Source: an uncultured Saprospirales bacterium
GTDB taxonomy: Bacteria; Bacteroidota; Bacteroidia; Chitinophagales; Saprospiraceae
Length of the DNA: 19,298 nt
Reading direction: 5' to 3'
Assembly (NCBI GenBank): GCA_937926355.1
Contig: CALAZP010000030.1
Span: 1-19,298, forward strand
Positions 15,608 to 19,298 of this stretch are shown here, one piece after another (the first letter of the stretch is position 1; every line of letters starts with the position of its first letter). Below the pieces are notes generated by a model. That model was not told the DNA's origin, made no database searches, and saw nothing but the letters and a program-made list of their open reading frames with translations. Both the position numbers and the translations under genes were made by a program.

Positions 15608-16882
15608 TCAGGAAAAAGAAATGAGGTATTTATTTTTTTTACCGTTTTCCACCATCAGGTACTTGCTTTTTAGCAAATCATCTTTTGTTAATTGCATGGA
15701 ATGGTCTGCGATTTTTACTTTATTAACGGATAGTGCATTTCCTTGGATGGAACGTCTAGCTTCTCCTGAACTATTAAAAATTTGAGTGTATTGGGTCAAT
15801 AATTCAATAACTCCAAATGGAGCGTTTAAAATTTCTTTGTTCAATTGAAAAGATGGAATTTCGGCCATAACAAATTCCAGTTCTTTTTCGGATAATCCCC
15901 ACAGCATTTCTGCATCTGCTTTTTTATTAAACAGAATTTCAGAAACTTTTTTAACTCCGTCAAAAGCTTCCTGTCCATGAATTCTAACCGTTAATTCCTC
16001 AGCCAACCAGGCTTTTAATGCTCTTGGATCTTCAGCTAAATTTTTTTCTGTAGTTTCGATTTCCTCTCTGGATTTTAAACTAAAATACCGTATAAATTGT
16101 GGAAGGTCAGCATCATCGGCATTGATCCAAAATTGGTAAAATTTATAAGGAGAAGTCATTTCAGGGTCTAACCAAATATTGCCCTGTTCACTTTTACCAA
16201 ATTTCTTACCATCTGATTTGGTCAATAGAGGAGTGGTTACGGCATAGGCTTTTTCTCCTAAGTTTCTTCTGATAAATTCTGTGCCAGAGGTGATATTTCC
16301 CCATTGATCCGATCCCCCCATTTGTAACTTACAGCCATATTCGTTGAATAAGACTTGATAATCATACGCTTGAAGAATTTGATAACTAAACTCCGTAAAA
16401 GATAACCCTGTTTCCAATCTATTTTGAACTGAATCCTTAGACATCATATAGTTTACGGTAAGAGTTTTTCCAACATTTCGAAGGAAATCCAATACGTTCA
16501 TGTCCTTGTAAAAATCAAAATTATTGACCATTAAAGCCTTGTTATCCCCGTTTTCGAAATCTAGTAGATTTTTAAACTGTTCCATTTGACGATGGAGGTT
16601 TCGATCCAACTCCTCAGTAGTTTTCAAAACCCGCTCTTTATCTTTTCCCGAAGGGTCTCCTATTCTTCCAGTTGCCCCGCCCATCAAAACAAGTGGTTGA
16701 TGACCACTCATTTGAAAAAACTTTAGAATCATAATTTGAACATAATTGCCTATGGTTAGGGAAGGGGCGGTGGGGTCAAATCCTATATATGCAGTTACCC
16801 GTTCTTTGGACAGCAAATCCTCTATGCCTGGAGTCTTATCTTGAAGCATTCCTCTCCAAGTCAGTTCTTCTATGAAATTCAT
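15608..16882 (-). CDS. tyrS: Tyrosyl-tRNA synthetase with altered HIGH motif
   Basis: TyrRS charges tRNA-Tyr. The protein starts MNFIEELTWRGML, as is usual in Bacteroidota, and is 424 residues long. Tyrosine-pocket residues known from Geobacillus TyrRS are present with a constant offset of -2: Tyr32, Asp36, Asp76, Tyr167, Gln171, Asp174 and Gln193. The KMSKS-type loop is KFGKS (227-231), and an S4 RNA-binding domain occupies about 350-424 (RRSIQGNALSVNKVKIAD). The HIGH signature, however, reads TIGN (43-46; GFDPTAPSLTIGNYVQI), so the catalytic histidine equivalent to His45 is threonine. The frame can be extended upstream to a TTG at 16906, but the ATG at 16882 matches the family start. It is the first gene of a unit with the PLP enzyme and is divergent from the permease gene. 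Confidence 0.94.
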   Translation of the reverse strand: MNFIEELTWRGMLQDKTPGIEDLLSKERVTAYIGFDPTAPSLTIGNYVQIMILKFFQMSGHQPLVLMGGATGRIGDPSGKDKERVLKTTEELDRNLHRQMEQFKNLLDFENGDNKALMVNNFDFYKDMNVLDFLRNVGKTLTVNYMMSKDSVQNRLETGLSFTEFSYQILQAYDYQVLFNEYGCKLQMGGSDQWGNITSGTEFIRRNLGEKAYAVTTPLLTKSDGKKFGKSEQGNIWLDPEMTSPYKFYQFWINADDADLPQFIRYFSLKSREEIETTEKNLAEDPRALKAWLAEELTVRIHGQEAFDGVKKVSEILFNKKADAEMLWGLSEKELEFVMAEIPSFQLNKEILNAPFGVIELLTQYTQIFNSSGEARRSIQGNALSVNKVKIADHSMQLTKDDLLKSKYLMVENGKKNKYLISFS

Positions 16883-16903
16883 TTTTTTGCATTTATGAGG
16901 TGG

Positions 16904-16911
16904 CAAATTTA
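16904..16911 (-). promoter_or_regulatory. Possible Bacteroidota -7 promoter element for tyrS
   Basis: The minus strand reads TAAATTTG, an exact TAnnTTTG match, 21 bp upstream of the tyrS ATG within the 64-bp divergent gap. A TTTG -33 element is not obvious. Confidence 0.3.
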
Positions 16912-16946
16912 AAGGAATACCATTGATGTTTTACTAATTTTAGAGG

Positions 16947-18185
16947 ATGAATATTGCATATTTCATTGCGGGGAGGATCGTCAATGGCCAGAAAGGGTCT
17001 TTTTCTTCTATAATCATTAGGATAGCTGCGGCTTCCGTAGCATTAAGTGTAGCTGTGATGATGGTTACTAATGCGATGATTACTGGTTTTAAATTCGAGA
17101 TTCGAGAGAAAATATTTGGATTCTGGGGGCATATTCACCTCACTCATACTACTGCTAATAGGTTTCTTTTGGAAAGTGTACCCATCGAAAAAGATACTGC
17201 ACTATGGACTATCCTGAATCAATCTAAATGGAGCAATCAAATCCATGGTGTCAAACCCTATGCGGTTAAACCCGGGATAATAAAGGCAGGAGGTGCTATT
17301 GAAGGGATTATTCTCAAGGGAGTTGGCCCTACCCAAGGCGGTGTTGATCCCGCTCAAAAATTTATTGAATCAGGGCTTTATATTCCAATTGATGATGATG
17401 TAGCGAGTAATGACATTGTGATTTCTCGTCAAACTGCAGATCGTTTGCAGGTTGAGGTAGGGGATGAATTGTTGATTCATTTTATTCAAGAAGGCAATCA
17501 ACTCAGGCGTAAATTTTACATCAGTGGTATTTATAAATCGGGATTGGAGGAATACGATCGAGAATTTGCAATAGTAGATATCCGAAAAATTCAAGAAATA
17601 CTGGGATGGCGAAATAATCAAGTGGCTGGACTTGAAATAATCACGACCCCATTGGCACAAGTGGATTTAATCATCGCTTTTCTCCAACTTGAGGTCATTC
17701 CCATACAATGGTATGCGGAGAGTATTCGCCAAAAACTTCCGGAGATTTTTGAATGGCTGGATCTTCAGGATGTCAACGAAATCGTTATTATGACCTTAAT
17801 GATTATTGTGGCTGTAATCAATATGATAACCGCTTTACTAATATTGATACTGGAAAGGACCCAAATGATTGGAATTCTCAAAGCTTTGGGATCTACTGAT
17901 AAAAATATCCGATCTATATTCCTCTATTACAGCTCTTATATTATCGGTATGGGTTTATTCTGGGGAAATATAGTTGGACTGGGTGTCTGTTGGGCTCAAA
18001 AAAAATGGGCTTTCATCCAATTAGATGAGGCTAATTATTATCTACATACAGCACCTATCAAAATTGAATGGTGGCAATGGCTTTCCATTAATATCGGAAC
18101 TTTTGGAATTACCCTCCTTTTCTTAATCATTCCTTCCCTCTTAGTGGGACGTATCCATCCTGTAAAGGCTATTAAATTTAACTAA
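16947..18185 (+). CDS. LolC/E-like ABC transporter permease (FtsX family)
   Basis: This is an inner-membrane permease of the MacB/LolC/E/FtsX superfamily, most like the subunits that release lipoproteins from the inner membrane. Its layout is one N-terminal membrane helix (about 20-46), a periplasmic MacB_PCD-type domain (about 50-270, with GIILKGVGP and DIVISRQTADRLQVEVGDELLIHF) and three C-terminal helices (about 278-300, 322-345 and 376-400). ALLILILERTQMIGILKALGS marks the FtsX coupling region, and the protein ends VGRIHPVKAIKFN. The length of 412 residues fits LolC/E. It would need an ATPase such as LolD, which is not in the window. It stands alone, 64 bp from divergent tyrS. In many Bacteroidota a single LolC/E-like protein seems to serve as homodimer, so the name lolC or lolE cannot be chosen. 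Confidence 0.85.
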   Translation: MNIAYFIAGRIVNGQKGSFSSIIIRIAAASVALSVAVMMVTNAMITGFKFEIREKIFGFWGHIHLTHTTANRFLLESVPIEKDTALWTILNQSKWSNQIHGVKPYAVKPGIIKAGGAIEGIILKGVGPTQGGVDPAQKFIESGLYIPIDDDVASNDIVISRQTADRLQVEVGDELLIHFIQEGNQLRRKFYISGIYKSGLEEYDREFAIVDIRKIQEILGWRNNQVAGLEIITTPLAQVDLIIAFLQLEVIPIQWYAESIRQKLPEIFEWLDLQDVNEIVIMTLMIIVAVINMITALLILILERTQMIGILKALGSTDKNIRSIFLYYSSYIIGMGLFWGNIVGLGVCWAQKKWAFIQLDEANYYLHTAPIKIEWWQWLSINIGTFGITLLFLIIPSLLVGRIHPVKAIKFN

Positions 18186-18242
18186 CAGGCCACTACTACT
18201 TATAAACAAACCTAATTTATTAATTGACAGGTATTTAGGTAC

Positions 18243-18265
18243 TTTTTCCACACCATGTGGAAAAA
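18243..18265. repeat. Perfect 10-bp inverted repeat
   Basis: TTTTTCCACA (18243-18252), loop CCA, then TGTGGAAAAA (18256-18265). A further 3 bp (GTA/TAC) can pair past one bulged C. Because the stem begins with T's and ends with A's, there is no 3' U-tract on either strand, so it does not look like an intrinsic terminator. An operator or a structured RNA 3' end is more likely. It is nested in a second 8-bp inverted repeat. Confidence 0.7.
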
Positions 18266-18299
18266 TACATTAGGTTATCCATTAGAGCTTAATTTTCTT

Positions 18300-18394
18300 T
18301 GAGGTGTTTTAGAGTTTTACATAGTTGTCTATCAGTTTTTATCCTCCTAATTTATTTACTGATACTTATGTGGTGGCTTCGGCCACCATTTTTT
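18300..18394 (+). ncRNA. Candidate small RNA with anti-SD-like loop (speculative)
   Basis: A stretch of about 95 bases could fold into two hairpins. One is TATCAGT/ACTGATA (18330-18336 with 18358-18364), whose 21-base loop carries CCTCCT at 18343-18348. The other is the UUCG terminator. A weak promoter-like TTTCTTTG (18294-18301, one mismatch to TAnnTTTG) lies just before it. The alternative is that it is only the 3' untranslated region of the permease gene. The 5' end is a guess. Confidence 0.2.
18370..18394 (+). terminator. Intrinsic terminator with UUCG tetraloop
   Basis: TGGTGGC (18371-18377), loop TTCG, GCCACCA (18382-18388) followed by six T's (18389-18394), with a possible G-T pair extending the base. 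The T-run is only on the plus strand. It lies about 185 bp beyond the permease stop and 87 bp before the next start. Confidence 0.88.
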
Positions 18395-18481
18395 ATTTAG
18401 GGTTGTTTCCAATTTATAGTGGCAAACTGCGTTTTATAATGTGGTTAAATGTTTAACTTTAGGATTTTCGCAAATGGAATC

Positions 18482-19298
18482 ATGAGGTTTCTTATCATTA
18501 TTGTTATCACCCTGTGTCCTCTATTACTATTTTCTCAATTGAGATGGGAGGGTGGCTTTTTTATGGGGGTGGGCAATTATTATGGTGATCTGGTAACTAA
18601 ACCCTATCCAGAGATAAAGGAATCGAAATTGGGAGTTGGGGCTTTTATGAGATTAAATCTGGATAAGGAGTGGGGGATTAGATTAATGTTTACTCATGGC
18701 TCCATAAGTGGGTCTGATGAAAATGCCGTTGATCCAAGTTTGATTGCAGATCGTAATTTTTCGTTTCAATCAAATTATTCAGATATTGGTCTTTTACTGG
18801 AATGGGATTTAGCGGGAAATAGAAGATATGACGAAAAGGGAAATTTCCATTCTATTTTTTCTCCTTTCCTAGGCATTGGAATGGGAGGTACATTCTTTCA
18901 GCCTATTCCCATTTTTTCAAAAACACCTGAGTGGGAAAAAAATCCTGAAATCACTAAAGATCTAGAGCTTGCTTCACCCACTTGGCGGATTAGTTTGCCG
19001 CTAACTGCAGGTGTTAAAATAGATTTGAGCCCCGCTGTAAGTTTGTCGCTTGAAGCCTCCGCTAAATATCCTTTTTCAGACTACCTCGACGGAATCAGTT
19101 TATCTGCTAATCCTTTAAACTACGATTGGTTGTTTAACGCAGGTGTTGGAATAAATGTGAGATTTCCCAGCCAATCAAAGTCTTCAAGGTCCGAGGAAAA
19201 AGTTCAAGAATCAGCATATTTTAACGAAGTCAATCCAATAGTCAATAGTATTTCCGATGACTCTACAACCAAGCGCTCCGATATTGATGGAGATGGAG
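18482..19298 (+). CDS. DUF6089-like outer-membrane protein, 3' partial
   Basis: The frame is open from an ATG at 18482 to the right window edge, 272 codons with no stop. A signal peptide of about 19 residues (MRFLIIIVITLCPLLLFSQ) is followed by LRWEGGFFMGVGNYYGDL, FMRLNLDKEWGIRLM, FSPFLGIGMGGTFF, SLPLTAGVKIDLS and SDYLDGISLSANP. These resemble the DUF6089 barrel proteins of Bacteroidota. After the barrel, from about residue 225, the chain turns Ser/Glu/Lys-rich and ends at the edge with RSDIDGDG, the start of a calcium-binding thrombospondin type-3-like repeat. Such repeats often lead to a C-terminal OmpA peptidoglycan-binding domain, but that part would be outside the window. The function is structural or unknown. 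Confidence 0.7.
   Translation, partial: MRFLIIIVITLCPLLLFSQLRWEGGFFMGVGNYYGDLVTKPYPEIKESKLGVGAFMRLNLDKEWGIRLMFTHGSISGSDENAVDPSLIADRNFSFQSNYSDIGLLLEWDLAGNRRYDEKGNFHSIFSPFLGIGMGGTFFQPIPIFSKTPEWEKNPEITKDLELASPTWRISLPLTAGVKIDLSPAVSLSLEASAKYPFSDYLDGISLSANPLNYDWLFNAGVGINVRFPSQSKSSRSEEKVQESAYFNEVNPIVNSISDDSTTKRSDIDGDG

Larger units (their letters stand above)
18186..18481. other. Intergenic region with several inverted repeats, no protein gene
   Basis: This 296-bp stretch has no convincing coding frame. It holds, in order, an 8-bp inverted repeat AACCTAAT/ATTAGGTT (18209-18216 and 18269-18276) around a perfect 10-bp palindrome, a 7-bp stem (18330-18336 with 18358-18364) with a pyrimidine-rich loop, and a UUCG-loop terminator at 18370-18394. 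After the terminator are 87 bp of AT-rich leader for the next gene, including TAACTTTA near 18454, one base from the TAnnTTTG promoter consensus. Confidence 0.7.

Noticed and set aside
16883..16906. TTG start adding eight residues to TyrRS
   Set aside because: The MNFIEEL start is the family norm, and the extension overlaps the candidate -7 element.
18224..18229. TTGACA, resembling a sigma-70 -35 box
   Set aside because: Bacteroidota use a different primary sigma consensus (TTTG/TAnnTTTG) and no matching -10 lies at the right distance.

Overview
The window reads as ordinary chromosomal DNA of a Bacteroidota bacterium. It is AT-rich, its start codons rarely have a good Shine-Dalgarno sequence, and it encodes a Bacteroidota-type LptD, a TonB-dependent receptor with an N-terminal CarboxypepD_reg-like domain, lipoproteins with acidic residues after the lipobox cysteine, and a DUF6089-like outer-membrane protein. 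The order cannot be fixed from the sequence; a Saprospiria, Chitinophagia or Cytophagia member would fit. I see no insertion sequence, phage gene, CRISPR array, tRNA or rRNA.

Layout. (1) At the left edge is the LPS transport protein LptD, cut at its 5' end. It is followed by a two-gene outer-membrane module: a lipoprotein with three small cysteine-rich repeats and a beta-helix-like domain, then a TonB-dependent receptor. A strong hairpin lies between the two, just before the receptor start. (2) Next is a minus-strand operon ilvD-ilvB-ilvN for branched-chain amino acid synthesis. It ends at a perfect 15-bp hairpin that probably stops transcription from both sides. ilvC is absent. (3) A small outer-membrane barrel gene lies divergent from rimO, with only 31 bp between the start codons. 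rimO leads a tight plus-strand operon with an unknown four-helix membrane protein and an exported lipoprotein MsrB. (4) Two minus-strand genes, tyrS then a Cys/Met-metabolism PLP enzyme, converge on msrB so that the stop codons overlap. (5) Divergent from tyrS is a LolC/E-like FtsX permease. It is followed by about 300 bp holding an inverted repeat, a hairpin with an anti-Shine-Dalgarno-like loop, and a UUCG-loop terminator. (6) The right edge cuts a DUF6089-like outer-membrane protein, which is running into a DxDGDG calcium-binding-type repeat.

Most genes are housekeeping or cell-envelope genes, and no defence or novel enzymatic system is evident. The points most worth a second look are: the degenerate HIGH signature (TIGN) in an otherwise intact TyrRS; the cysteine-rich surface lipoprotein/TonB receptor pair with a possible attenuator between its genes; and the structured intergenic region near 18.2-18.4 kb, which could encode a small RNA.
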